NCBI GenBank assembly: GCA_002305505.1
Contig: DBRC01000013.1
Coordinates: 21,428-43,622, forward strand
Direction: 5' to 3'
DNA length: 22,195 nucleotides
Source: Prevotella sp. UBA1378
GTDB taxonomy: Bacteria > Bacteroidota > Bacteroidia > Bacteroidales > Bacteroidaceae
Of this stretch, positions 14,683-22,195 are shown piece after piece (position 1 is the first letter of the stretch; every line of letters begins with the position of its first letter). The position numbers were made by a program, and so were the translations under genes. The notes under the pieces were generated by a model. The model worked only from the letters and a program-made list of their open reading frames with translations, was not told where the DNA came from and made no database searches.

Positions 14683-15933
14683 CTATTTAGATGCTTTCCT
14701 TACGTTGCCCAAGGCAAGAGCCGCTGCCTTCGGGTCCAGATAAAACGGGACACCGCTCTTCCACTGGGGCAGGTCGGTAATGAAGGGCTGCTTGTTCTTT
14801 CCCAGTAACTTTGCTCCGGCAGGCGGATTATACTCAACGAATTGAGGATAAATCAGGTAATAAACATAGTTGGGCTTTGTCTGTACCATGGTAGTAGCCT
14901 CCGCGTTGGTTGCGGAAGTGAAATATTGGAAACGGAAAGTGTTAGCTTCATAAGTGCCCCAGTTTCCGTCGTCCTCCAAATTGCAATAGGTTACGCCCTG
15001 ATCTTCCGAATAATTGAAAGCACCGGCCATACCTACTTTTTCCGCCCACGTGAGTTGCCCGTTAATAATATCCCACATTGAAGACCAAACGTAGCGGGTT
15101 ACTACAGAATCGCTCTCCTCGGAAAAGTAGTCATCGAAAGTACCCATATACTTTCCGCCGGACAAGCGGATGGTAAGTGTCTCTGCATCAAACTCCACCG
15201 GCATAGACAAGCCGATATTCGGGAATTCCAGCACCATGGCATCGGGGGTTCCTTTCAGCGTAGACAAGAGAGCACCTTGAACCACCTTGCCCTGATCGTT
15301 GAACCGCAAACCGGCAAAGAGATACGTACCGAGGATGTTTTCCGCAAAATCATACTGGGTAACGACAACGGTATCCGCCATGTTGGCAGACTTAACCACA
15401 TAGTACCCCTTGCGCAGATGACCGGACGTGTTAGCGGCAAAACTGAGCACGAAAGCAGTCGAATCACTGTTGACCGAAGGGGTTATCCAATCCGACAGGC
15501 TTTTCACCTGAATAGGAAGCGAATGGCTCACGGCTATCTCGTGGCTTGCAGCTCCATTGCCCGTAAGGACGATCGGCGAATTATCGAAATCGAGGAACAT
15601 TCCCTTTTGGGTAGCAACAACGGAGGTGGTATCGCCGCCGGCACGGAGCACTATCTTGGCCGAACGACCGTCGACCGTCTCATTGGTCTGGGCTGCGACC
15701 GACACGGTGTTCCCGCTGACGGAAAGTGTCAGCCACTGGCTGCTGGTTTCGGCCGTGAGGGCGGCTGAGGTATTCACGACAATGCTGCCAGTGCCGCCTG
15801 CCGACTCGAACAGCAAATCGGACGATGCCAGCGTAAGCGTAGATACCGGCGAATAAGAGCTGTCGCTATCACTGCAGGACGTGAATGAAATCACGCCTGC
15901 CAGTAATACGATTATACTTAATATCTTTTTCAT
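14683..15933 (-). CDS. BACON-domain surface lipoprotein
   Basis: A 416-residue predicted lipoprotein. The lipobox ends at Cys20 (SFTSC) and is followed by SDSDSS, an acidic/serine stretch resembling the Bacteroidota signal for export to the cell surface. Residues about 33-110 form a BACON-type immunoglobulin-like domain (LLFESAGGTGSIVVNTSA, WLTLSVSGNTVSVAAQTN). A second, more divergent one follows at about 125-195 (SLSDWITPSVN, TVVVTQYD). The remaining 220 residues are beta-rich and I cannot assign them. BACON domains usually act as spacers or ligand-contact modules on surface nutrient-binding proteins. It is the last gene of the SusCD operon, 36 bp after the DUF4302 gene. No catalytic motif is seen, so a ligand-binding accessory to SusD is the best guess. 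Confidence 0.85.
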   Translation of the reverse strand: MKKILSIIVLLAGVISFTSCSDSDSSYSPVSTLTLASSDLLFESAGGTGSIVVNTSAALTAETSSQWLTLSVSGNTVSVAAQTNETVDGRSAKIVLRAGGDTTSVVATQKGMFLDFDNSPIVLTGNGAASHEIAVSHSLPIQVKSLSDWITPSVNSDSTAFVLSFAANTSGHLRKGYYVVKSANMADTVVVTQYDFAENILGTYLFAGLRFNDQGKVVQGALLSTLKGTPDAMVLEFPNIGLSMPVEFDAETLTIRLSGGKYMGTFDDYFSEESDSVVTRYVWSSMWDIINGQLTWAEKVGMAGAFNYSEDQGVTYCNLEDDGNWGTYEANTFRFQYFTSATNAEATTMVQTKPNYVYYLIYPQFVEYNPPAGAKLLGKNKQPFITDLPQWKSGVPFYLDPKAAALALGNVRKASK

Positions 15934-15969
15934 AATTCTTGCTTGTTTTTTTAGTGGCTATCCTAAGTG

Positions 15970-17250
15970 TTAATTGTCAAACGGAGCAGTAACTTGCGTG
16001 CCCGAGAGGGTAATCACGTTTTCCTCATTGCTCTTGTCGGTCAGCGTTATCTGCGACGGGAATTTCGGATTGTTTGCCGTTAGCTTGAACGTCTTGCCCG
16101 TTGTGTGGCCGAATGGGAACATTGCAGATTCCAAGCCGGCATTCTTCCAGTACCACCTACCGTTATTGTCACCTACGTCTGTCGTGACAGCCATCGTGAT
16201 TTCATCCTCGCCGGTCAGTTTATACTTCATGTATATCATACCGCGGTAACGGCCGCTGGTGAACTGCATTCCGAAGCCGTTGCCTTCCAAGGCACCGAAG
16301 AAAGCATATCCCACGATCTCGCCTTCAGCAGCAGTGCCTTCCTTGAATTTATCCCAGTAAGGCTGTGCATAAGAGCCTAACTTGCTGTAGGCAACATACC
16401 ACTGCCCGTTGACGAACTGCTCGTTCAGGGGGAGGACTATTACTTCGAAGATGATATTATCATTGTCGAAAGCCGGCAGTTTATCTGCTCCATCGATATA
16501 CTTGATTCCGTTTACAGTCTGCCCTAAGAAGGTGATTGGCTTAAAGAAAGCCATGCCTTCGAGCGTATAGTGCACAGGGATGGTCTCCGTTTGGTCCTTG
16601 CCGTTCTCTGTATAAGAGAATGTAAGGGCAGAGCCCGAATTGGAGATGGCCACCGTGTCGGTTCCCACAACGGTGATTATTTGCTTCATACCTACCATTG
16701 CCGACTTGATTGTAGAAATGCTGTCCAAGTATTGTTCTGCAGTATAGTCGGTCTGCCGGTACATGTACATGATGTTGCCCGAGCGCTTGCCTTTCAGCGT
16801 TATCGTGTTCTGGTCGTCGCTTATGCCCATGACGATGAACTCGAAATCGCCGTCGTAAGCCTCATACATGGATGAAGACGGCGTTGCAAAGAAATGCATG
16901 GCCTCGTTATAGGTATCGAATGTCAGTATCGGACCGTTGTCGGCCACCAGCCTGTAGGTGCTGGTGAATACATCTGCAGGGGCGGCAATCTCTGTGCCTA
17001 CCTGTACATTCTGCCCGTCGAATTTCAACGTGTATACGTATCCGCCGTAAATCTGCTCGCGGTGGGGGTAATAATTCAGCACCCAACCGTTTTTGGCAGA
17101 AGTCAACACCGTATCGACATGCTGTATGTATTTTGACATGCGAGCCGAAGCCGAGTCGTTGAACGTATCGTCTTGATCGTGCAGGCACGACGTGAGCAGC
17201 AGCGCCGGAAGTGCCATGAACAAATAGATGAAAATATGTTTCTTATCCAT
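15970..17250 (-). CDS. DUF4302 surface lipoprotein
   Basis: A 426-residue lipoprotein with the lipobox ending at Cys22 (LLTSC), then LHDQDDTF, an acidic run compatible with surface export. The sequence follows the DUF4302 pattern: SASARMSKYIQ near the N-terminus, NGWVLNYYPHREQIYGGYVYTLKF, GPILTFDTYNEAMHFF, DGDFEFIVMGI, and ITLKGKRSGNIMYMYR. Proteins of this family are typically found in SusCD operons next to a metallopeptidase and a BACON-type protein, as here, and have no established enzymatic activity. It lies 17 bp after the metallopeptidase and 36 bp before the BACON gene. A role in binding the imported ligand at the SusCD complex is inference from context. Confidence 0.88.
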   Translation of the reverse strand: MDKKHIFIYLFMALPALLLTSCLHDQDDTFNDSASARMSKYIQHVDTVLTSAKNGWVLNYYPHREQIYGGYVYTLKFDGQNVQVGTEIAAPADVFTSTYRLVADNGPILTFDTYNEAMHFFATPSSSMYEAYDGDFEFIVMGISDDQNTITLKGKRSGNIMYMYRQTDYTAEQYLDSISTIKSAMVGMKQIITVVGTDTVAISNSGSALTFSYTENGKDQTETIPVHYTLEGMAFFKPITFLGQTVNGIKYIDGADKLPAFDNDNIIFEVIVLPLNEQFVNGQWYVAYSKLGSYAQPYWDKFKEGTAAEGEIVGYAFFGALEGNGFGMQFTSGRYRGMIYMKYKLTGEDEITMAVTTDVGDNNGRWYWKNAGLESAMFPFGHTTGKTFKLTANNPKFPSQITLTDKSNEENVITLSGTQVTAPFDN

Positions 17251-17267
17251 AATCTTGCCTTAATTAA

Positions 17268-18209
17268 TTATTTAACGGTCAAATCGGTCAAATTCACCTT
17301 CCCGGCTACGACATCAGCCTGACGGCGCTGGATGGTCTTGCGCAAATCGTCGATGTTGATACTCCAGACATTGAACATGTAAGCACGCACGATGTCGAGC
17401 TTGGCTTCTATCAGCTGGCGGCCGGTTGTGGTGCCTTGCTTATCGGCGTCATAGATACCTTCGGCCTCTTCCAGCAGGGCTTCCCACTGCTCGGCAGTGG
17501 TGGTGATGTAGATGGAGAGCATCTCTGCGAAGTCTTCCTTGTGCTCCATCTGTGCGTATGCAGAGATGAATCCCCTCTTCAGGTAAACTTTAGAATCGCT
17601 GTAAGGCTCTTCGCTCCAGCTGTCGGCTACGTAGCCGTTGCCCGTCACAACCTGGAAGTCGGTCGAGTAGTTACGCGTCTGGTTCAGGATGTGCACGAAC
17701 TCGTGGTGGATGGTCTTCACGTAATAGTAGTTCAGGTTCTCAGCGACATCACTGCCGGTCAACACTGACGGCAGATAGTTGATACCCGCAAGGAGAATCT
17801 TCTTTCCGCCCTCGGCCGTACCGAGGATATAGGTACCGTTGTTACGGTATTCCCACTCGCCGATGAGGAAGAACTCTTTCGGGAAATAGTTGCGGGTGAA
17901 CGTGATGCCGGCCACCTCGTCGTAGGTTTCCACACAAAGATACTTCAACAAATGCGCCATCTGGATTGAAGCAGACAACTTAGCCGGGACGGTGTAGTAG
18001 TTGTAGTCGCTCTCAATCTCTTCATAACGGTACTTGAACTCGATGTTGTAACCGTTGATGAAGTTCTGCTCCAGCCATTTGTCGAATTCATTCTTCGTAT
18101 AGCTGTCGGCCGTTATGACACTCGTGCCGTTCAGGTCGTCTTCCGAGCAGGAGGCAAATACCGATGCAAGCAGTGTCAATGATAATATATATACTATACT
18201 TTTTTTCAT
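17268..18209 (-). CDS. Putative zinc-binding metallopeptidase lipoprotein
   Basis: A 313-residue lipoprotein with lipobox Cys21 (VFASC) followed by SEDD, matching the acidic surface-export signature. The zinc motif HEFVH lies at His169-Glu170-His173. A downstream HKEDFAEML segment (His223 to Leu231) offers a candidate third ligand at Glu225 or Glu229, as in gluzincin-type peptidases. Size and layout fit the SusCD-associated zinc-binding metallopeptidase family (Peptidase_Mx1 type; assignment from memory). It would cut peptides or proteins at the cell surface. It lies 23 bp after susD and 17 bp before the DUF4302 gene. It is the only enzyme-like member of this operon visible here. Activity is inferred from motifs. 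Confidence 0.85.
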   Translation of the reverse strand: MKKSIVYILSLTLLASVFASCSEDDLNGTSVITADSYTKNEFDKWLEQNFINGYNIEFKYRYEEIESDYNYYTVPAKLSASIQMAHLLKYLCVETYDEVAGITFTRNYFPKEFFLIGEWEYRNNGTYILGTAEGGKKILLAGINYLPSVLTGSDVAENLNYYYVKTIHHEFVHILNQTRNYSTDFQVVTGNGYVADSWSEEPYSDSKVYLKRGFISAYAQMEHKEDFAEMLSIYITTTAEQWEALLEEAEGIYDADKQGTTTGRQLIEAKLDIVRAYMFNVWSINIDDLRKTIQRRQADVVAGKVNLTDLTVK

Positions 18210-18232
18210 AAATCCACTTATTTAAGAAATGA

Positions 18233-19837
18233 TTATTTATTACGCGGATTAGCAGGCAAGCCTGCATCAATAACTTTCTTAGGCAGCTGCATAGCCCGGC
18301 GGGGGTCGTCGACAGTAAGCCAGTCGGTAACGCTCTCAGGGTTGCCGGCTGCATTCATCAGGCGGCGGGGTACCTCGATACCGTAACGCTTGATGTCGAA
18401 CCAGCGCTTGCCTTCATGGAGCGTCTGGATGCGGCGGAAGCCAAGCACGCACTGGATCATGCACTCCTTGGTTCCTTTCTCTGCACCGATGTCAAACTTG
18501 GGTTTCAGGTGCTTCTTGACGGTCGAAACCATTTTTTTGTCGTCGTCGTACGAATAGGCTATCTTGCTGTAGAATTTCGTTATAGTGTCAGCCGTCAGCT
18601 TAAAGCCCTTGGTCTTCGCCGTGCGGTTGATGTTCTGCAGCCAGACGGTCAGGTCGGCACAGGCCTTTTCGTTTTCGTTCCGCATCACGTATGCCTCGGC
18701 ACGGTTCAGCAGCGTTTCGTCGGCATTCAGTTCGGCGAATACCGAGTGGCGGTAACCGATTCCTGCTACAGGGTCCGTGTATTCGAAAAAGTAAGGAATC
18801 TTCCAGAATACATGGCAGTTCAAATTCGTGGCAGAATATTTCTTGATGGGCATATAGTAGCCTTCGCTCCCCCAGATGTTCTGCGCATTGACTGTTTCGG
18901 TAGTTGAAATATATGAACCGTGGGAATAGCGCTTATAGATATAATAGGGGCCCATGGCCAATCCCATGTTGGAATAACCGGTAAGCAGCAGCAGGTTGGT
19001 ATTCAGCGTAGCATCAATGTAATGCTGCGAGACAGCCTCGAAAGTCTGGGTCATCGTCGACTGGTACTGCCAGTCGCGCAGCATCGTGGCCGGGTTACTG
19101 CCCAATACTTGGTTGGCATATTCAATCACCTTGTCCCACTTCTGGTACGAGAGATAGAAACGGGCAGCAAAGGCATAAGCCGCTTTCTTGTTGAAGTGGT
19201 ACTTAGGCACATTGTAATAGCTCTCGCCGACCAATGCCAAGCCCTCTTTAAGGTCTTTGTCTATCTTTTCGTAAACCCCTTTCACCGTCCCGCGGCTATA
19301 CGTGGGATTCAACGTGGTCTCCGACTTCTCCATGTAGGGGATGCCAATCGACGTTGAATCGTTGGGGTTGTACTCCATACTGAAGATGTTTACAAGGATG
19401 TAATGGTTGAAGGCACGGCAGAGCAGCGCTTCGCCCTTGGCTTCACGCAGCACCGTAGTGGTGGGGCCGCCCATATTCTCGATGGCTTCCAGTGCTTGGT
19501 TGGCTGATGCGATACCCTTATAATAGCTTTCCCAAACTTCTTCCGGGGCTTCATTGTTGGTTTCGGTCACGTCCTCCCAATGGAATACCTGGTCGAGGAA
19601 ACGGTCGGTATTGGGATTATTCGTCCCGTAGTCGTCCACATTATCCGAACTGTATTCCGTCAGCAGCTGATAGTCGTGGTCGGGATAAGCCGAAACCAGC
19701 AGGGCAGTCACCTTAGCTTCTGTATTTATCTCTGCACGGTTATCGGGCAGTGTGTCCAGGAATTCGTTGCACGAAGTCAGTGCTGTAACGCCGAATGCGA
19801 GCGCAAGCACCGAATAGATTTTATTTATTTTCTTCAT
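18233..19837 (-). CDS. RagB/SusD family nutrient uptake outer membrane lipoprotein
   Basis: A 534-residue surface lipoprotein that forms the lid over its SusC barrel and captures ligand. Its signal peptide ends with lipobox LTSC at Cys23, followed by NEFLDTLPDN, the classic SusD N-terminus. Helical TPR-like segments follow (YYKGIASANQALEAIENM, GEALLCRAFNHYILVNIFS, KWDKVIEYANQVL). The C-terminal family block is also present: NRAEAYVMRNENEKACADL, CVLGFRRIQTLHEGKRWFDIKRYG and DDPRRAMQLPKKVIDAGL. The length is normal. It starts 15 bp after the susC stop. The ligand cannot be read from the sequence. Confidence 0.96.
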   Translation of the reverse strand: MKKINKIYSVLALAFGVTALTSCNEFLDTLPDNRAEINTEAKVTALLVSAYPDHDYQLLTEYSSDNVDDYGTNNPNTDRFLDQVFHWEDVTETNNEAPEEVWESYYKGIASANQALEAIENMGGPTTTVLREAKGEALLCRAFNHYILVNIFSMEYNPNDSTSIGIPYMEKSETTLNPTYSRGTVKGVYEKIDKDLKEGLALVGESYYNVPKYHFNKKAAYAFAARFYLSYQKWDKVIEYANQVLGSNPATMLRDWQYQSTMTQTFEAVSQHYIDATLNTNLLLLTGYSNMGLAMGPYYIYKRYSHGSYISTTETVNAQNIWGSEGYYMPIKKYSATNLNCHVFWKIPYFFEYTDPVAGIGYRHSVFAELNADETLLNRAEAYVMRNENEKACADLTVWLQNINRTAKTKGFKLTADTITKFYSKIAYSYDDDKKMVSTVKKHLKPKFDIGAEKGTKECMIQCVLGFRRIQTLHEGKRWFDIKRYGIEVPRRLMNAAGNPESVTDWLTVDDPRRAMQLPKKVIDAGLPANPRNK

Positions 19838-19852
19838 ATTGTCTAACTGTTT

Positions 19853-22195
19853 TTAGAGTCCTAATCTTAAAGTAAGTGTGAACTGCTTCGGAACTGGTAC
19901 TGCAACACCGCCGGTATTGAAGAATTCAGGGTCTTGCCCGTTCAGTTTCTTGTCTGCATAAATCAGGAAGAGGTTGGTAGCCTGTAGCTTGAGCGAGAGG
20001 TTGCTGAGCTTCAGCGGGGTAATAAGGCTCTTGGGGAATTCGTATCCCAATGATATCTCCTTCATGCGGATAAAGTCGCCCTTGGCTATGCGCTCCGTAG
20101 AATAGTTATACGCGTTGTAGGCATATTCCAGGTTGGTGTCGTTCTTGTTCTGACGCTTCGAAGCGATAACCGGAACATTGGTATATTTCTCGTCTCCGGG
20201 CACCACCCAGCGGTTCTCGAATTCTTTCGGCATAGCCAGCAGGTCGTTGTATTCCTTCTTGAACACCGGGTCGAGGCGCACTACATTGCCGAACGAATAG
20301 GTAACGAAGACATTCAGCGAGAAATTCTTGTACTTGAACATGTTGCCGATAGAACCGACATCGGTCGGGTCTATGCTGCCGGAATATTCAAGGAATCCGA
20401 GCTTTTCAGGGTCACTCGTCTGGAAGTAGATGCCTGTAGTCGTGATATTGCCGTCCTGATCGAGGAACGTGGGCAGACCTTCGTCGTTCAGCCCCTTGAA
20501 CGGGATGGAGAACAGCGAGCGTACCGGATACCCTTCGCTGGCAAAACCCGAAGCGGAAACGAGGTCGATGACACGCTTGGTGCTCTTCAGGTCGGTTACC
20601 TCGTTGTGCGTATGCGAGTAAATGATGTTTGTCGTCCAGGAGAAATCCTTTTTCACGATGTTCTTCGTGGTCAAGGAGAGCTCGACACCGTTCGACTTCA
20701 TCGAGGCCACGTTACCGTACTTGGACACTTCGCCGCCCGTTCCCGACGTATTGATAACACCAATCAGGTCGTAGTTGCGACGGGTGTACCAGTCAAAGCT
20801 CAGGTTGATACGGTTGTTGAGGAAGCCGAGGTCGGTACCGATATTAAACTCGTGCTTCTTCTCAAAAGTAAGGTCTTCGTTAGCCACCTGGTCGATAGAC
20901 AGGGCTGATTCGCGTACGCCAGCAAACGGGCGCCACGGTGTTTCGCTCTTGATCACTACGTGAGAGTTGGTCACCCATACCGGGCCGCTCTCGGCCGTCA
21001 GCGAGTAAGACAGGCGCAGCGTGGCATTGGAAAGCGCCGGGCGGAGCGACTCGAAGAACTTCTCCTCGTGGGCATTCCATGCACCAGAAACGTTCCATGT
21101 AGGCAACCAGCGTGCACTGGTGCTCTTACCCAGGCGGTTAGAGCCTTCGTAACGGAGGGTTCCGTTAATGGTGTAGCGCCCCATATAATTATAGGTGGCG
21201 TTGCCGAAGAAGGCTACGCGGCGTTCGTGTCTGTTCTCAAGCTCGAAGTAGGGAGTGTTCTCCTCTGCACCCTTCTTGAACACTTGATAGGCGTAGTTAG
21301 CGATTTCACCCAGGCTGTACTGCATACCCCAACCGCGGAACCAGTCGAACTTACGGTCTATCTTATTGATCTCGGTACCTCCGTAGAGACGGATAAGATG
21401 GGTTTCGTTGATATTGGTGTTGTACTCGGCACTGGCACGCAAATCCCAGCCGAACATCGTGTTGGTCGTCTTGTTCAAGATACCGCCGTTAGGCAATACC
21501 GTGATGGGCAGGGCATAGATGTTGTCCGGGTCTTTGTAGAGGAACGGGTTATTCTCGCGGATGGTGGAAGTGCCCATCTCGCGGTATGCCTGGGCTTGGT
21601 TCGAATCGTCGAGTATCTGATGATCCTGATTCGACTGGCTGTATTTCATCGCTCCCATCAGGGCGAGTTCAAGCCCCTTAACCGGCTTGTAACGGAACTC
21701 GCCGTTCAAGCGCAGGTCGAATACGGTCAGGTCGATATAGTTGTTGTTCAGCTCGTGCAGGATGTTGAACGGAGCATAGTTGCGTGTATAGAATGTGTTG
21801 GTATCCAATGCACGTGAGGTGTTCAAGGCATACGAATAGGGGTTGATGTCGAACGAACGGCGAACCTCACCGGTAACAGCGTCGGTCTCCGATGCCAAAG
21901 TACCGGGGGCCCGCTGCGTACGGAAGCTGGCATTGCTTATCATCTGGAATGTCAGCTTCGGCGTAATGTTAAAGTGGTTGTTCATGTTGGCCGTATAGCG
22001 CTCAACGCGGCTCTGCTTCGTCCATCCCGGGTCGAACATGGCGCTCACCGATGCATAGGTCTGTGCCTTATCCGTTCCGGTGGAGATGCTCACCGAGTGG
22101 TTGTGCTGGATAGCGTTCGAGAAGAGCAGGTCGAACCAGTCGGTATTGCGGTACTCGGCAGCGCGCAGGTAGGCTGCCTTGGCCTCCGGCGTATT
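19853..22195 (-). CDS. SusC/RagA family TonB-linked outer membrane protein (partial, N-terminus outside window)
   Basis: The C-terminal 780 residues of an outer-membrane TonB-dependent transporter; the frame stays open to the window edge, so the gene begins further right. The first visible residues include the SusC landmarks NTDWFDLLF and NHSVSISTGTDK at the plug-barrel junction. The rest is barrel strands with typical blocks (GRYTINGTLRYEGSNRLG, WLPTWNVSGAWN, NLSFDWYTRRNYDLIG, VELSLTTKNIVKKDFSW, ISLGYEFPKSL). It ends in the aromatic-poor but family-like QFTLTLRLGL. The signal peptide, carboxypeptidase-like domain and TonB box cannot be examined. It is the first visible gene of the operon; SusD follows 15 bp later. 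Confidence 0.96.
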   Translation of the reverse strand, partial: NTPEAKAAYLRAAEYRNTDWFDLLFSNAIQHNHSVSISTGTDKAQTYASVSAMFDPGWTKQSRVERYTANMNNHFNITPKLTFQMISNASFRTQRAPGTLASETDAVTGEVRRSFDINPYSYALNTSRALDTNTFYTRNYAPFNILHELNNNYIDLTVFDLRLNGEFRYKPVKGLELALMGAMKYSQSNQDHQILDDSNQAQAYREMGTSTIRENNPFLYKDPDNIYALPITVLPNGGILNKTTNTMFGWDLRASAEYNTNINETHLIRLYGGTEINKIDRKFDWFRGWGMQYSLGEIANYAYQVFKKGAEENTPYFELENRHERRVAFFGNATYNYMGRYTINGTLRYEGSNRLGKSTSARWLPTWNVSGAWNAHEEKFFESLRPALSNATLRLSYSLTAESGPVWVTNSHVVIKSETPWRPFAGVRESALSIDQVANEDLTFEKKHEFNIGTDLGFLNNRINLSFDWYTRRNYDLIGVINTSGTGGEVSKYGNVASMKSNGVELSLTTKNIVKKDFSWTTNIIYSHTHNEVTDLKSTKRVIDLVSASGFASEGYPVRSLFSIPFKGLNDEGLPTFLDQDGNITTTGIYFQTSDPEKLGFLEYSGSIDPTDVGSIGNMFKYKNFSLNVFVTYSFGNVVRLDPVFKKEYNDLLAMPKEFENRWVVPGDEKYTNVPVIASKRQNKNDTNLEYAYNAYNYSTERIAKGDFIRMKEISLGYEFPKSLITPLKLSNLSLKLQATNLFLIYADKKLNGQDPEFFNTGGVAVPVPKQFTLTLRLGL

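Noticed and set aside
22091..22093. GTG at 22093 as the start of the SusC protein
   Set aside because: The frame is open to the window edge and encodes conserved SusC sequence (NTDWFDLLF) upstream, so the gene is simply cut by the window.

Overview
The window reads as chromosomal DNA from a member of the order Bacteroidales (phylum Bacteroidota). This rests on a SusC/SusD pair, DUF4302 and BACON lipoproteins, lipoprotein signals followed by acidic residues, Bacteroides-type promoters (TTTG, about 20 bp, TAnnTTTG), a SprE/PorW-like TPR lipoprotein and a tRNA without an encoded CCA. By eye the DNA is moderately GC-rich, which suits a higher-GC genus of the order; the genus cannot be named from sequence alone. 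Every protein gene lies on the minus strand. The only plus-strand gene I can support is a tRNA-Pro.

Layout, described in + coordinates. (1) Positions 1-162 hold one copy of a dispersed repeat and the 3' flank of the TPR gene. (2) Positions 163-5932 are a likely operon read right to left: aroA, a small cysteine-rich membrane-anchored protein, a zinc/manganese-type ABC permease, and the TPR lipoprotein. It is driven by a good promoter at about 5959-5989. (3) A divergent intergenic region leads to tRNA-Pro(GGG), which has its own promoter and terminator. (4) Positions 6347-9558 hold clpS-clpA-aat, a compact N-degron operon: Aat makes the N-degron, ClpS reads it, and ClpA unfolds the substrate for ClpP, which is not in the window. 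(5) Positions 9577-14085 hold two secreted proteases, an S8 subtilase with a type A sorting-like tail and an M6-like zinc protease. The subtilase ends only 18 bp before clpS. (6) Positions 14086-14682 are a 597-bp gene-free region containing the most unusual DNA here. (7) Positions 14683-22195 are a SusCD operon: susC (5' end outside the window), susD, a zinc-metallopeptidase lipoprotein, a DUF4302 lipoprotein and a BACON lipoprotein.

The SusCD operon carries a metallopeptidase and no recognisable glycoside hydrolase, and it neighbours two secreted proteases. It therefore looks more like a protein or peptide acquisition locus than a glycan locus. That is inference from gene content.

The best candidate for something undescribed is the structure at 14199-14573. 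It is a 375-bp MITE-like element with 61-bp terminal inverted repeats (58 of 61 identical by my hand alignment). Its core is a 39-bp-arm perfect palindrome built from four copies of a 15-bp palindrome at exact 22-bp spacing. A third copy of the terminal sequence lies at 21-116, so the unit is dispersed in this genome.
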